64,000 nt of DNA from Elmis aenea (GCA_947652605.1 OX393578.1:57667415-57731414); one strand, 5' to 3'. Positions 1 to 11,310 are shown, counted from the first letter of the stretch. Notes: generated by a model not told the origin, from the sequence alone. A program made the numbers and translations.

Positions 1-279
1 TATAACGTTGTCATCTATGACTATAGGAATGTTCTCTATATCAAAAATGTCATTTTGGTTGAAAATAATGTCTAAGTCTTTGTTTTCGGTGACCATAGGA
101 ATATCAAAATTTGTTAATATATTTTCTACGTTATTATTATCAGCCCTATTAGCAGTATCATTATTCGTGTCATCAGTCTCAATATCTCTTGGTACATCGT
201 TACTAAATTCTTTAAATAAATTATATAAGGCTGAAAAGTCTTCAGAGAAAGATTGTGTATCTTCTAAATTTTCAAACAT
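1..279 (-). pseudogene. Acidic open frame running off the left edge, probably C-terminal part of a pogo-like transposase
   Basis: On the minus strand a frame stays open from an ATG at 279 to the window edge, about 93 codons. It is rich in Asp, Asn and Glu (it begins MFENLEDTQSFSED), with no recognisable catalytic motif. Its ATG overlaps the stop of the upstream helix-turn-helix frame by the eight bases ATGTTTGA, so the two are probably one coding region broken by a frameshift or internal deletion. An acidic tail after the DDE domain is common in pogo/Tigger transposases; assignment here is inference from the neighbouring HTH. It could also be a domesticated gene continuing outside the window. 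Confidence 0.4.
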
Positions 280-487
280 TTGATTTTTTTCTTTCCCAAC
301 AATATTTACGAATGTAGGAAATGATAGTATTTTTTCTGGCACGTGGGACTGCAAATTTTCTAGCCGCTGCCCGTTGAGACATGCCTTCATTGACAGCATT
401 TATAGCTTTTGTTATAGCTTCTTCCTTGTACTGTTTTAAATATTTTTCCCCACACTTAACTTTCGGCATGTCTAAGGGGAAAAACAA
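272..487 (-). pseudogene. Pipsqueak-type HTH DNA-binding domain, pogo-like transposase N-terminus
   Basis: A 71-codon frame. From the second Met (MPKVKCGEKYLKQYKEEAI) it matches the start of pogo/Tigger/CENP-B-like proteins: a basic opening, then a psq helix-turn-helix including NEGMSQRAAARKFAVPRA, which in the family binds the transposon ends. After AVPRA the usual continuation (a Leu-rich link to a second HTH and then the DDE domain) is absent. The remaining residues look out of frame and the ORF stops, so this copy cannot encode a full transposase. Upstream sequence carries repeated TTGGCCACC motifs that may be its binding sites. Confidence 0.65.
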
Positions 488-1096
488 TGCTGAATACAGT
501 AATTGGCCACCTCAATGTATAGTTATTGGCATATGGCCAACTACTGAAAAATGCAATATTATCCATGATATTATCATGTCATATGAATTATAAATTAATT
601 ATAAACTAAAATGCACTCTAGGCATCAAAATTCATACTTACTTTAATTTTTTAGTTATTGGCCACCTATGCCAATAACTAATTTTAAAGCAAATTATTAT
701 GCCAGTTGTTGGCATACCAAAAATATGACTTAAGCTGTAAAATAAAATTCTGATTTTGTATAAAACAGTTGAAATAATCAATTCTGAACAAATACGCATT
801 AAAAATTTGTATCAATATCCTTTTTGCCGCATAATAATTCTGTAAAACCATTAAGGTGTAACATGTGTTTTCGTTAAGCTTACCTAAATTTCTCAACACC
901 ACTTGCACGAGTTCACTTATACTAACTGTAGAATTTCAAGTTGACACCCTAAGAAAATAAAAGTTTCTGCAGTAAAACTTTAATGTGGCCATAGTAATTT
1001 TAGATTTGTAACGTTTAATTATCTAGCACCTGTTTCTTAATATTTACGTTTTTGTAATAGGTGGCTAATAACTCCCTGGTGGCCAACAACTGTCAC
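488..1096 (-). repeat. 5' flank of the pogo-like element with repeated GGCCACC motifs
   Basis: Non-coding. The motif TTGGCCACC or its complement recurs near 503, 658 and 1,078; at 650-680 it forms a near-palindrome (AGTTATTGG, then CCAATAACTA). The copy at 1,095 reads CAGTTGTTGGCCACC on the minus strand, resembling a pogo/Tigger-style CAGT terminus. The reading that these are transposase-binding repeats of the element to the left is inference; no flanking TA duplication could be confirmed. Confidence 0.4.
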
Positions 1097-1284
1097 GTTT
1101 ACCCTAGCGTATTTTTATTAATGACAGGTAATACCACTGGGTCATTATTGATCCCAAAGCTCTTTACTGTATAGAAACATGATTATCAAGTGAAAATTTT
1201 ATACCAATCTTGGTAAACATTGTTTAAACAGTTTATAGTAGTATAAAATATTTGCTAGTAATTGATTTTAAATAATAATCTTAT

Positions 1285-1635
1285 TTTATGTCCATGCTTT
1301 GCGAAATAACCTTGTTATCTCCATTTTTCCATTATTTCTCCTCATCATTGTATGAATTCTGGCACTTTTACATCGCTCCCTGCTGCTTTGCCTGTTTTAC
1401 TAATCTCTTTATCTTAGCAACTTCTGTTAATGTTACATTTTCCGCTCGGTCTTCCTCATTTTCGTTGTCCGTATTTACTTTTTCTTGTTCGTTTACGTGT
1501 TGGTTTTTGTTACTTTTAAATTTCTCTTCGTAGTATTTACTCCACACTTTTAGTATATCTTCTGTTCCTGTTTTCAGTTTTCTGTTTTGATCTTCTATAA
1601 TCCAAATAAAGTCGTTTTTATTTCTTTTTGCACCA
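1285..1635 (-). mobile_element. LINE fragment: linker between endonuclease and RT (RTE-like)
   Basis: The minus strand encodes the stretch preceding the RT core in APE-type non-LTR retrotransposons: an IIEDQNRKLKTG segment, EDILKVWSKYYEEKF, a charged spacer, then NVTLTEVAKIKRLVKQAK. After a frameshift it continues as GSDVKVPEFIQ, equivalent to the family pattern GxDxIPxEFI, and ends near RLFRKAW. No catalytic residues remain. The fragment is fused in a continuous open frame to piggyBac sequence on its upstream side (see the next entry), so the 101-codon ORF at 1,368-1,673 is a chimera of two elements. Confidence 0.65.
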
Positions 1636-1870
1636 ATATCTATCTCTAATATTATTTTAAAAAAACAGGTCATCTTTGTGTTTGCTTTTTCACAGTTTAT
1701 AATCCAACAAGCTTGTCTATAGTATCTACACCTGATTTTGTTTTATTATAGTCAATCACTATTTGTGGTTTCTTCTTGTTACCTTCAGAAAGCTTACCAG
1801 TTTCGTTTCAAGTTGACAGTAAGGCAATAGTTTTCCCATTTTTTGGAAAAAAATACACTAATATAGCATG
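1636..1870 (-). mobile_element. piggyBac transposase fragment (core with last catalytic Asp region)
   Basis: Minus-strand translation gives FFPKNGKTIALLST, a stop, NETGKLSEGNKKKPQ, then IVIDYNKTKSGVDTIDKLVG. The DYNKTKSGVDTIDK string is the very characteristic piggyBac pattern YNxxKGGVDxxD, which carries the last Asp of the DDD site. After another stop it runs to WPVFFKI-like sequence and then into the LINE fragment. At least two stops make it non-functional. Neither terminal repeat nor TTAA is visible, so this is an internal relic. It is not evidently the same copy as the piggyBac N-terminal fragment at 3.8-4.35 kb, which lies on the other strand. Confidence 0.72.
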
Positions 1871-3706
1871 AGTTCAGTTGAATGTACGTCTCATCTACAT
1901 GAAATGACTAATTCCTTAGGGAGCTCTGGTCTGTTTTTCTATACTGTACCTAGCAATGTTAGATGTTCCAGTGGTCACATTTCTCCCTGATTTCTCTAAC
2001 TCCTCTTTATTTCTAAAACGACTCGTTTGCCTTGGTTACATTGACGCTGTTTTACCACTGTATATCTGGCAATTATTGTAAACGTATGCGCTTAATTTTT
2101 GCAGGATGCCCAAATCTTTATGCCATATTTTTCTGGCTTTGATAGTGCTTATGTATTGCTTGAAGGAACACCTACTGCGAAAACATAGAAGTTGTTTGTC
2201 AACCGCTATGTTTGCATAGGGCATAGAGAAATGTATGTATCTTGAGAAGCCGTAATTAAAAAAGTGTTTAAATCTGTGCCAGTTTATCTGGGTCTAAATT
2301 GTTTCTTCTCGCTTCAGCTTTATTAAAACGGATGCATTGGGAAATTGCAGTGAACCTGTTTCTTTCGTTAAATAAAAGACGTACATCTTCAACATTACAC
2401 AAATTTGAAATATTTATAAACTCCTGCTAACATCAGCAGACCGATAAAGCAGAACAACGTTCTAAACTCAATGCACCACGCTTAGTATCGGGGGTTGCAG
2501 GTGACCCCACTGGTATTACGTGTAACTCATTTACATTTTTGAAAAACGATACGTATGTTTAGTAAAAACAAAATTTAAATGCCTTTTTTTTTAACAATTA
2601 AAAGTATGTTGGGCATTCTTTTAAGGAATTTTCACTAACAGTAAAGTCACTGTAGTGTAGCAAGGTGGGTAACGTCGTATGAAATATGCACAAATTAGCA
2701 CAGCGCGAGATTTGTTTGTTTAATATAACAAACAGGTATAATTAATATAGCTTTAAAGGTATCTTGCTCTAGCAACGTAACACATAAACGTGTAAAAAAA
2801 ACGTTTCTCTCGAACACAGCTGAAGAGTAAACATCACAGAACTATCCAGTCGCTACATCTCTTTGATATAAGTTTATTTCGACGAAAGCTAACATAACGA
2901 TACCTCGTGAACTCGTTATAAAGCAGTTAACAAGGGAAAATTTCGGGCTCCAGATAAACTTGATCGAACACATAATTAGAAAAACGATTTTTTTTATATT
3001 ATTGCCTGGTGGCCTCTTTACGAACGAAATTATTGGAGAGAACGCGTCGAAATTGGGTTTTGCTAATGACATCGTTTGAAATAAACAACATACGATTTTT
3101 AAATTTCGGTTGAAATTTCAATTATTCATTGTAAATTGAATTGTGATACAAAAACAAATATGAAATAATTGCCTTCGAAAATTTTAAATAATTGTTTTGG
3201 ACAGCTCTTGATTCGATACAATTAAAGAATTAGAAATTAAATTTTAATTATAATGTTTGCCTATAAAATACGCATTTTGGAGTGACGTAAATTGAAATTA
3301 ATAAATTTTTAAGGCCAAGCTAAATTTATTTAAAAAATAAACACAGTCAATACTTTTTAAGATGTAATTTTCATATGTTTAAAGTAATTTACTTTAGCAG
3401 TTATACAGATCTTAAAACATTCCAACCAATCAATATCCTCCCCAAAAAATAAATTTCAACCCCACAAATTTCTTTTAAGCCTAAAAAGTAATCAAAGTTT
3501 ACAAATTGCCAGGTCAGGTGAATCCGTTGGAAGTTCATTTTTATCTTTTCTTAAGCCAATTACTGGAGAGACCATAATCCTTTCCTCTAGAACACCACTG
3601 AATGCTTCAGGCAAACACTCTTTTAAGTACCATTTTATTCTTTGTCTTCCAGACATCACGCTTAGTTGCAGTGGCCTGGTTCGAACTCCTGAAGAAAACT
3701 GTATAC
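1871..3706. other. No recognisable gene or element
   Basis: AT-rich, with short random frames only (none above 76 codons), none resembling a known domain. No tandem repeats or obvious inverted repeats were seen. Confidence 0.5.
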
Positions 3707-3800
3707 CAGTGATGACCAACCGGTAGCTCGCGGGCTCCTGGTAGCCCGCGAGGCAATGTTAAGGCTCCTGCGAGTAGATGTTGCACTTCCAGATTTCTCA
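3707..3800 (+). repeat. Possible hAT terminal fragment (CAGTGATGACCAACC...)
   Basis: Begins CAGTGATGACCAACCGG and continues with a GC-rich hairpin (GCTCGCGGGC with GCCCGCGAG). This resembles the CAGTGxxxxCCAACC ends of a hAT subgroup, also seen at 18,686. No matching opposite end or 8-bp duplication was found, so it is an isolated end at best. Confidence 0.35.
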
Positions 3801-3801
3801 T

Positions 3802-4353
3802 TTAACCCTTTGAGCCCCAAGGAGGCATATACGTCCCAGAGAAGTATTGAAGATGCTCAATGGGAAATAAATGCATTATAATTCGTTCAGCTGTTTGAGT
3901 GGTAACCTGGCATCGTATTAGCTATATCCTCCAAAAATTGCCGCGCAAAATTCAATGCAAGAAGCAGAAAATGAAGCAAACGGGAAAAAAAGAAAGGTGG
4001 AAGACAGAGAAAAAAATTAAAGTTCGTCGGAAGATCCGTCCTTCGAAGAAAGTAAAGTAGAAGTACTACCAACCATTATTCTTGATAAATGGATGCCAGC
4101 AGACGGTAATTTTCAGCCAAGGAAAAATATTCAAACAGAAATTTCTTGTACGATACTTGCAAATTTAGATCGATCATCATCTGAAATCAATGTTTTCTTC
4201 AAGCTGTTCCCTAAAAATCTATTTATCTGGATTGCCGATAAAACCAACGAACGTTTAACGCCTGCTTCTGTGGGCATTTTTCCCCGACGAAATCCTTATT
4301 GTGAGATCGTTTGGTTCTGTACTGGTACAATACAAACTCTTTCATTTGTATAA
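3802..4353 (+). mobile_element. piggyBac element, 5' end and transposase N-terminus
   Basis: TTAA at 3,802 is followed at once by CCCTTTGAGCCCCAAGG, a classic piggyBac terminus next to its fixed TTAA target. A frame opens at ATG 3,955: a Lys/Glu-rich start (MQEAENEANGKKRKVED), a TAA stop at 4,018, then in the same frame acidic SSSEDPSFEES, DKWMPADGNFQP, SSSEINVFFKLFP and FIWIADKTNERL. The last part fits the conserved piggyBac N-terminal block (FFxLFFxxxLxxLIVxxTN). The frame ends at 4,353 and no catalytic region or 3' terminal repeat follows, so the copy is 3'-truncated as well as stopped. Confidence 0.72.
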
Positions 4354-5253
4354 GTTTGATGTTCAATCGATGTTGGGTGTATTTTTAACAGTTTTTCAAA
4401 TTTCTATGCCTCTAAACTCTAAACTCGTTGATCATGCAATGTAGAAGTCCTAATATTTCGTTGGTAAAACATTACCTTAAAAACTTCAGAAAAGTTTGAT
4501 TTTAATGTGTACATTTGAAACGTAAAGAATTTATTATATAGTTGTGCTGTTCTACGCCATTTGCATGTATAATTGCAGGGGATATTTCAAATTTAAACTA
4601 ACGACTGGCCTCATGGACGAACCAAGGTTTATTTGCAGTTTATTCCAAGTAGTCCCTAATTAATTTCATCAGAGATAATTTAATTAGTGATTTCACTTCA
4701 TAATTAATATGAATTCCGCTCGGCTACTTTTATTTAAATACAGTTATGCCAGGGTTCGCTTGAAAAACTAAATTAACTTATTAAAACCGTTCCACACAAT
4801 TTCTGTAACGATTTAAGTTGGCAAACTAATTGTTTTTGTGTCAAAAACAACAGTTTATATCAGTGCGCAATTTATTTTGAAGCAAAAAAGAGTTTAACAC
4901 CAAAGTTAGTCTCGTTAAAAGCATTTATTTTTATATGTAGCTGTAACGTTGTCGCATCGTCATATATCATCAAGTACACAGGGATTTTAATTAAATGGGA
5001 AATTTACAATCGAACAAAGACAGCGATGTTGCAGAGTTGTCTGTCTCTCATGTGTATCGCAGCCCTGGTCACAAAATACTGATTACTTAACTTAGTTCAA
5101 AGTTTATGTCAAGATTTAAAAAAAACAAAAATGAACACTCTTTGTGTAAGTTTCTAGACTTCCGGCTTTTCATCCGTAGATTAATTTTTAATTAATTAGT
5201 TCTTCACAAGTAGCTGTCGTAGCAAGGATCATCGTTGTTTAATTTTAAAACTA
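4354..5253. other. No recognisable gene or element
   Basis: AT-rich, with no frame above 61 codons and no repeats that I can see. Confidence 0.5.
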
Positions 5254-5571
5254 TTGTTACGTATGAACAGAAACCAGTCAGACTCGAAGGACCATAAGTA
5301 GAATTCAAGATAACGAAACGAGAGCTGAGTTTTGTTAGCAATACACAACGACACATGGGCAAATGCACTGTCGCACCTTTTTGGTTTGTTTCATCACTGT
5401 CGCGCATGCTTGTTAGAAAGGCCTTCTTCAAGCTAGAAAAAGATGCAGTGCATTTTTGCCCATGTGTCGTTGTGTGCCTTTATTGGTTAGTGAACCCAAC
5501 CATTCCTTTGTTATCTTGAATTCAACTTATGGTCCTTCGAGTTTTGACTGGTTTCTATTCATAAGCAACAA
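5254..5571. repeat. Long inverted repeat (hairpin), arms about 125 bp
   Basis: The left arm (to about 5,378) and right arm (from about 5,440) are complementary. Shared blocks include AACGACACATGGGCAAA, ACCATAAGT(A/T)GAATTC and AGAAACCAGTCA. Arms carry small differences and a replaced central block, so the hairpin is aged. Structure fits a foldback-type miniature element. No target duplication was identified. Confidence 0.65.
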
Positions 5572-6575
5572 CTATACCGACTTAGTTGCTTCTAAAACTT
5601 AACATTTTGCAAATATTCCGTGAGTACCTACTGATTTATTTGTTTGGTATAATTCAATACATAAAGTAGGAAGTTACAAAATTTTGCGTATTTTTGTAAG
5701 AACACGTTGAAGCCCGCACGTTTATACGACTTTTCCGTTAATTTTTATTGCTGTACTTATACTTTAATTTACTAAATGCCTGGTATATTACAAACCATAA
5801 GTGCAATCAACTTTTTAATTTCTTTGGAATTCCTTAATTATTTGTCCTTTCTATTTAAGAAGTGCCTTAATTGTAATTGCATAAAAATTGTAAATATTTT
5901 TTTAAAAACAGTTGAAGTGAACCAAAACTTTTTTTTTTTCTGTAACACAAACAAAAAGCAATCACACGATATCGTTTCTTGTTAACTTAACTCAATAAAG
6001 TTTTGCTTTTTATCTCCATTTCGATATGATGACGAATTCAACACAAATTTAATCAGCGAACAGGAGTTCGTCTAAATATTTGACAACGCTGTCAAATAAA
6101 TATGAAATATCATGGCTGGCAGCTTTTATTTCACTTAAAGGTTCAAAGGATAAAGGATTATTCGAACAAAACATCAGACGCTGCTTGATTGATGGATCGC
6201 GGATTCGCCAATACCTACACAGCACTTTTTGAAAGAATGACAGCTACTTCAAAAGGGCTCGATTAAGGGAATAGCCTGAATAAGAAAATAATATACAATG
6301 AATTAGGGCGTGTCTGCAGTCTAGTAAAGCGAATTTGCTATTTGAGACGACTGTAATTTAACTATTTTATCTGACTTGTGAAGGAAGCAGTTTAAAAGTT
6401 GTGAAATCCTGTAGCTTATGTAAAATTTTATGATTTCTTTGCTTTGCCATGTTATTGATTGACTTTTATGCATTTTATATTATCTTCGCAAATATATTTA
6501 AGCCAGTCCTCTACCGAAACCTCTTGTATAAAAGTAAATCTACTAATTGTAAAATTAATATTTTAAGTCTTACGC
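5572..6575. other. No recognisable gene or element
   Basis: AT-rich; the 69-codon frame at 5,776 is hydrophobic low-complexity and probably chance. Confidence 0.5.
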
Positions 6576-6935
6576 ACAGGGTGGGCAAATTTCGATGTTT
6601 TCATAGGGAATCTCGGTAACTATAAGAAGTATCAAAAAACGGACCCCGTTTCCTCTATCTCTTTTTTCGAGAAAAAGTTAATGGTGAAAACTAAAATTGG
6701 TTATCGTCTTTTGTTTTCGAGTTATCGCCGATAACTCGATTTTTCGACTTTTCGTTTTATGACTATATTTCACTTGTTTATGAAAATAAACAAAAATCAT
6801 TTTAACGTTCTACAGGCACTTTTTTGATAAGAATCCAGTGGCGTAGACAATTTTTCAAAAAAAAAAACAAATTCGAGTTGCGACATAAAGTTGTATTTTT
6901 TTATATGAAACCCATAGTTGGCTATGACTTATTTA
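6576..6935. repeat. Partial copy related to the 37.8-39.0 kb palindromic element
   Basis: Starts ACAGGGTGGGCAAATTTCGATG with CATAGGGAATCTCGGTAAC about 25 bp further on, parallel to the ACAGGGTGGTCTATTTTCG and CATACAGGGTATCTCGG blocks of the palindrome at 37.8 kb. It also holds CCATAGTTGGCTATGAC, matching a motif inside that palindrome. No opposite terminus was seen, so it is probably truncated. Confidence 0.5.
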
Positions 6936-7300
6936 AATTCCTTATTTTTTTTTGTCATTCCAAATATATAAGGGTTGATGTATTTATTTTTAATAATACG
7001 CAGGTTACAAAGGTTTTTTAGATTTTTTTCAAAACAAAATTATAGTAGGCTGTGAAAACAAAAACAAAACAAGGTGTAAAACCTTTTAAGATAGAGACTT
7101 GAATTTTTCAGGATATGTTTATAATGCTTATTCATAAGATTTAAACGGTTCAGGAAATTATCCAATGTTCGTTCTGTAAGAAACTTCAACAATGAAGTCG
7201 ACAAAGCAAAATTTTTTTTGTTATTAATGTCTTTTCGAATCACATATTCGCGAATAATTTTTCAACTGCTTAATTCTGCGTTCAGACTAAAACATCTACC
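6936..7300. other. No recognisable gene or element
   Basis: AT-rich and homopolymer-rich; nothing identified. Confidence 0.45.
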
Positions 7301-8455
7301 GGTAAATTGGCATGTAGCAGATTATGCTGCCAAAAACTAATAAACCTTCACACGATGTCAAATATAGGCCCTATGATATTAAAGGTGTTCGAAAAATTAT
7401 TACTTAAAAGAGTAAAACCAACCATTCAGAATGCAAAACTGAATCCTGATCATCAATTTGGATTCATACCTAAAAACTCAAGAATAGATCAGGAACATCG
7501 TATTACCGATATAATAAAAAGAGCACTTGAAGAGAAGAATGTCTGTTCAGCCCTATATCTTGATGTCGCACAAGCCTTCGACAAGTGTGGCATTAAGGAA
7601 TAATCTGCAAACTTGACAAAATATTGCCTTGCCAATATGCAAAAATGTTAACTTCCTGCACTTCTAATAGACTCTTTAGAGTAAAACAAGAAGAAGCCTA
7701 TTTAGAATTGAAATAAATCCAAACAAGAGTGCCACAGGGGAGTGTCCTTGGACCCTTCATGTTTTTACTTTTCGCCAGTGATATACCACAATCGAATCAA
7801 GTGAAATTAGCTACATTCGCGGATTATACAGCATTGCTTGCAACAGGTAAAACAGATATAATTGTCATTCAAAAACTACAAACAGCTAAAGTGATACCAT
7901 ACACGAATGGACAAAAAAGTGGAAAATTAAACTAAATGAGACGAAATCAGTTCACATCAACTTTACAAATAAAAGACTGAGAAACTCTCCAGCAATAACA
8001 ATCAATGAAACCATTGTCCCATTCGCAAACACTGGAAAATATCTTGGTATGTCTCTGGATGCCAAATTGAGGTGGAAAGAACATATTAAGAAGAAAGAAA
8101 AGAAGTTTAAAATTAAAATCGCACAATACAGATGGCTTATTGGTAAATATTTCAAACTGTCATTATATAACAAAATTTTGATTTACCTACCAATTATTAG
8201 ACCTACATGGCTGTATGGAATACAACTATGGGGATGTGCAAAAATTACAAATATGTATAAGATACAAACTGTCTAAATTAAGGTGTTGCATGAAATGTCT
8301 AACGCTCCTTGGTTTGTCAGAATTGCCGACCTTTATCGAGAGCTGGGCATTTTAACCAAGAAGAAACCAAAAGATTTGCAAATAAACATGAAGATAGGCT
8401 TCAACTACACGAAAATGCAGAAGCTCTAGAGCTCATAGTTACATTACTCCTCTCT
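7301..8455 (+). mobile_element. Jockey-clade LINE RT, decayed
   Basis: Read across three frames, the plus strand carries the Jockey RT in order: IMLPKTNKPSHDVKYRP (7.33 kb), KVFEKLLLKRVKP, DHQFGF, SALYLDVAQAFDK (7.56 kb), VPQGSVLGPFMF (7.73 kb), TFADYTALLA where the family has FADDTA, KYLGMSLDAKLRWKEHI (8.04 kb), PTWLYGIQLWG, and a C-terminal tail ending near EDRLQLHENAEALEL. Frameshifts and the loss of one catalytic Asp (ADD to ADY) show it is dead. It is the same type as the better-preserved Jockey at 50.5 kb, so comparing the two gives a rough age. No endonuclease or poly(A) end was found. Confidence 0.85.
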
Positions 8456-8924
8456 TTATTTGCGAATTTTATTTAAACTTATTGATGTTAATAAATATGT
8501 CACTATCATAATCAAACAATCTAAACTTAATGGTATTTCAAAGTAAAATATTAAAGAAAATTTAGAAAAATTCTAAGCTGGAGTTTTACTTATTTAAGAT
8601 TGTTTTTAACTAAAAATTCATTTTTCTCCACTGGTATTCTTGTCCATGAGGTCATATTTTCTGAATCCTTGTTCTATTATCTTTCGTTTTTTAGCGTGGA
8701 GTAGACGCGATCGAAACTTCTTTATTTTCTATGAAAATATTTATGTTAGGTTCATAAAGCTATATGCAAAGCTTTGTGCATATTTATTTTTAGATTCTCT
8801 GCTGGCCTTGTTTGCTTATTTATTCTTAAATTGCGTATTGCTACATCAACATAAGACAATGTCTTATATATGCAAGGCGTATCTGACATTATCTGTAATA
8901 ACATGAATATCGTTCGGGAGACTA
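8456..8924. other. No recognisable gene or element
   Basis: The 88-codon frame at 8,640 has no recognisable domain and is probably chance. Confidence 0.45.
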
Positions 8925-9335
8925 TTAATAGAATTTTATTGCAGCCTTTGAATACGACAAATACTTTTGATTAATATGGACGTTAATGCTGTCTGCATTT
9001 AAAATTTTGATGAATAGTTTCTTTAGCAAAGTGTAGTAAAATTTCGTCGCTTCCGCTATTCTGTTATACAGATCTTCCTCCAATTGACCATTTTCTGCAA
9101 TGATTGTTCCTAAATATTTAAAATTTGCTACGTGCTCTATCTTTTTTTGGTCCAGCGTAATTGCAACTGGTTCATGATTTTTCGCTGTAAACATAACCTT
9201 TCTGTGTTACATTATTATTCGTATTATATCTACTTGACATATCTGCCTATCCTTCTAGATTGAATTGCAAGTTCTTTTCGCGTTTAGCTAATAGCACCAC
9301 ATCATCTGCAAAGGCTAATTCTGTTAAGGATATTG
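8925..9335 (-). mobile_element. RTE-like LINE fragment: RT catalytic motif and thumb
   Basis: Minus strand from about 9,330: LAFADDVVLLAKREKNLQ, the RT active-site box with both Asp residues, then a stop. Next comes a frame from 9,194: FTAKNHEPVAITLDQKKIE and HVANFKYLGTIIAENGQL, the KYLGxxI block after the palm, then RIAEATKFYYTLLKKL. The order and spacing are typical of RTE-type endonuclease-RT proteins of arthropods. Both ends of the element are missing. Confidence 0.78.
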
Positions 9336-10644
9336 GAAGAGAGAGTGAATTTTTGGTTTCTGATTATGATGCTGATAAGAAAGAGGATTTACAAAACATA
9401 GTAATAGTAATGATGAGATCATAGAATGACACGGACCAAGAAAGGATGTACTTTTGTGTAGGAAGGTTTCCCAAAATTTGATGGAAGCATGTTTTTGGTT
9501 TTGTAATAAATGTTTGCATTATAAATAGTTTCACGAAATTTGACGTAACAAATAGAGCACCAACTAACTACAAAGCAAATACTTATAGCTCCACTTCAGA
9601 ATGGAACTCTTGCAACAGATGATAGTAGGATCAGCAAAAAAACAACTGTTTTACATATTTAACTGCCCATATAATATCCTCGAAAAAGAGTTAAAGTTTG
9701 GATGCTCCCCGAAGCGTTTGAGATGTAATTATATTGACGGCATATCTCGGGTAAAACATGTTTGGTATACAGAGGGGTTTAGGTTTTAAAATTGGCAAAG
9801 AAAAATCCTGGCGATACTAGTGCAAATAAAAATAATGCTACGAAACAAGAGAGGCACCCCTTTATTACCTTATGAAAATTTTAATACTAGTTCTTTGTTT
9901 CTTATAGCTTACTCGTATACCTATGCGTCAATATTGGGTTATGTTTTCCAATATCTCATCACAGCATACAAACATTAGGCTGCCACAAGTTGCGCGCAAT
10001 TATTGCTTATATTGTTCGAAATACTGAGAATGAAAAAACCTTTAAAATACTGTGTGCGGTACGTGTTCAAAATCCGAAATAACACCTCACAGCTTTGTCA
10101 ACAAATACGTTGTAAATCCACCTGTTATAGGATTTATCCCCAGCCTTATATCTATATCACGAAATACTTACTTGCCTAAGGGAATCGTAAAACCGTGTCA
10201 ACGTATAATAACTACAAAACACTGTAACATGATATAGCTGCATGGTTACTTATAAGACGTAAACTATCACACATAAAACAACAAGCACGACTACTGTATG
10301 GACAACTAACATACAATGTACGGTAGTGCGGTGAATTTTATAGTTAATTTTAAGGAAATATGCTTTGAAACATGACAGATGTACAATTTGTGTTTGTGGA
10401 GTATTTTTAAAATTGTAGGAAATACGTCATGCCAGTTATTCTATACTTTTACAGCAATAAAGTTACAATACCCTCTATTATTGCAAAGTACAGTAATGTT
10501 CAGTCCATATTGCTTGAATCGATGATCTAGAATAAAATACTCAGTTGATATCTTCAAAGGTTTGAATTTAAAAAATGTCCAAAGTAATTTCCTTCAGCAA
10601 TAACACACTTTACTATTCTTACTTTCTACTTTTTAGAGGCTCTC
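9336..10644. other. No confidently recognised element
   Basis: Short plus frames at 9,360-9,460 (acidic, SDYDADKKEDL) and 9,601-9,789 look somewhat protein-like but match no family I can name. The rest is AT-rich. Old transposon coding sequence is possible. Confidence 0.4.
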
Positions 10645-11310
10645 GATCAGTCTTTTTTCTTTTATTATTTATTATTACCGCGGAGGTGGTCCCCTTTCGG
10701 GTTCCTCCACTGCGACCTACTGGTCTATTGTACCCTCTGGTGATAGACCTTTATGGGAGTCCTGTGTTTTTAAAAAACTCCAAAATTTACTTCAAGGGTG
10801 TTTTTCTTAACCCTTCTTGGTTGGTTTTGTCCATCCCTAGAAGAGGAGTTACTTCTTCTTCACATCCTCTGAAAATATCGGTCTATGAAAGCCCTGTCAT
10901 GTGGAAGTGTTAATCTAGCCAACAGTGTCCTGTGATGAGTCCTGTGGCTGCTCTGATGTCAGCTCTGCTTATCCTGAGCATTTCTTTTGTATTTCCTTAG
11001 AGACATTTGACAAAATAGCCTTAAAATGGGCTTGTCCTGCTGCATTTTTTCCAATAAGCACTGTGCTCCTTTATTCATGCTATTTAGACATCGTTTGGCT
11101 GTTCCATAGGATGTGCCAGCTGCAAGGTCTGGTCCGAAGAAAGGTGTCTCGCTGCCAATTTTGGCTTGGCGATCTGCCTTTTCGTTTCCTGGTCTATTCG
11201 TGTGCCCTGGACATCATGCCAGTTTAACGTTATTTCTGCTTCCTACCACGTTGTGCCCGGATGCAGGTCAGAACCAGTTCTGAATTGCTGCCGTTGAAAC
11301 AACAGCTTTT
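10645..11310 (-). mobile_element. LINE 3' part with RNase H domain (I/LOA/R1-type), decayed
   Basis: On the minus strand, read across frames: CPGHTNRPGNEKADRQA (11.2 kb), the RNase H box in which His, Asn and the final Asp of the active site sit in the family. Then come GSETPFFGPDL, ISRADIRAATGLITGHCWL and RLTLPHDRAF (10.9 kb), and CEEEVTPLLG. This order is typical of the region downstream of RT in non-LTR elements that keep their own RNase H. Local GC content is higher than in its neighbours. Several stops and frameshifts occur. The 3' end appears to lie near the AATAATAAA run at 10,660-10,675. Confidence 0.78.

Noticed and set aside
3661..3700. GGTTCGAACTCC, a B-box-like word at 3,679
   Set aside because: No A box at the right distance and no cloverleaf; chance match.
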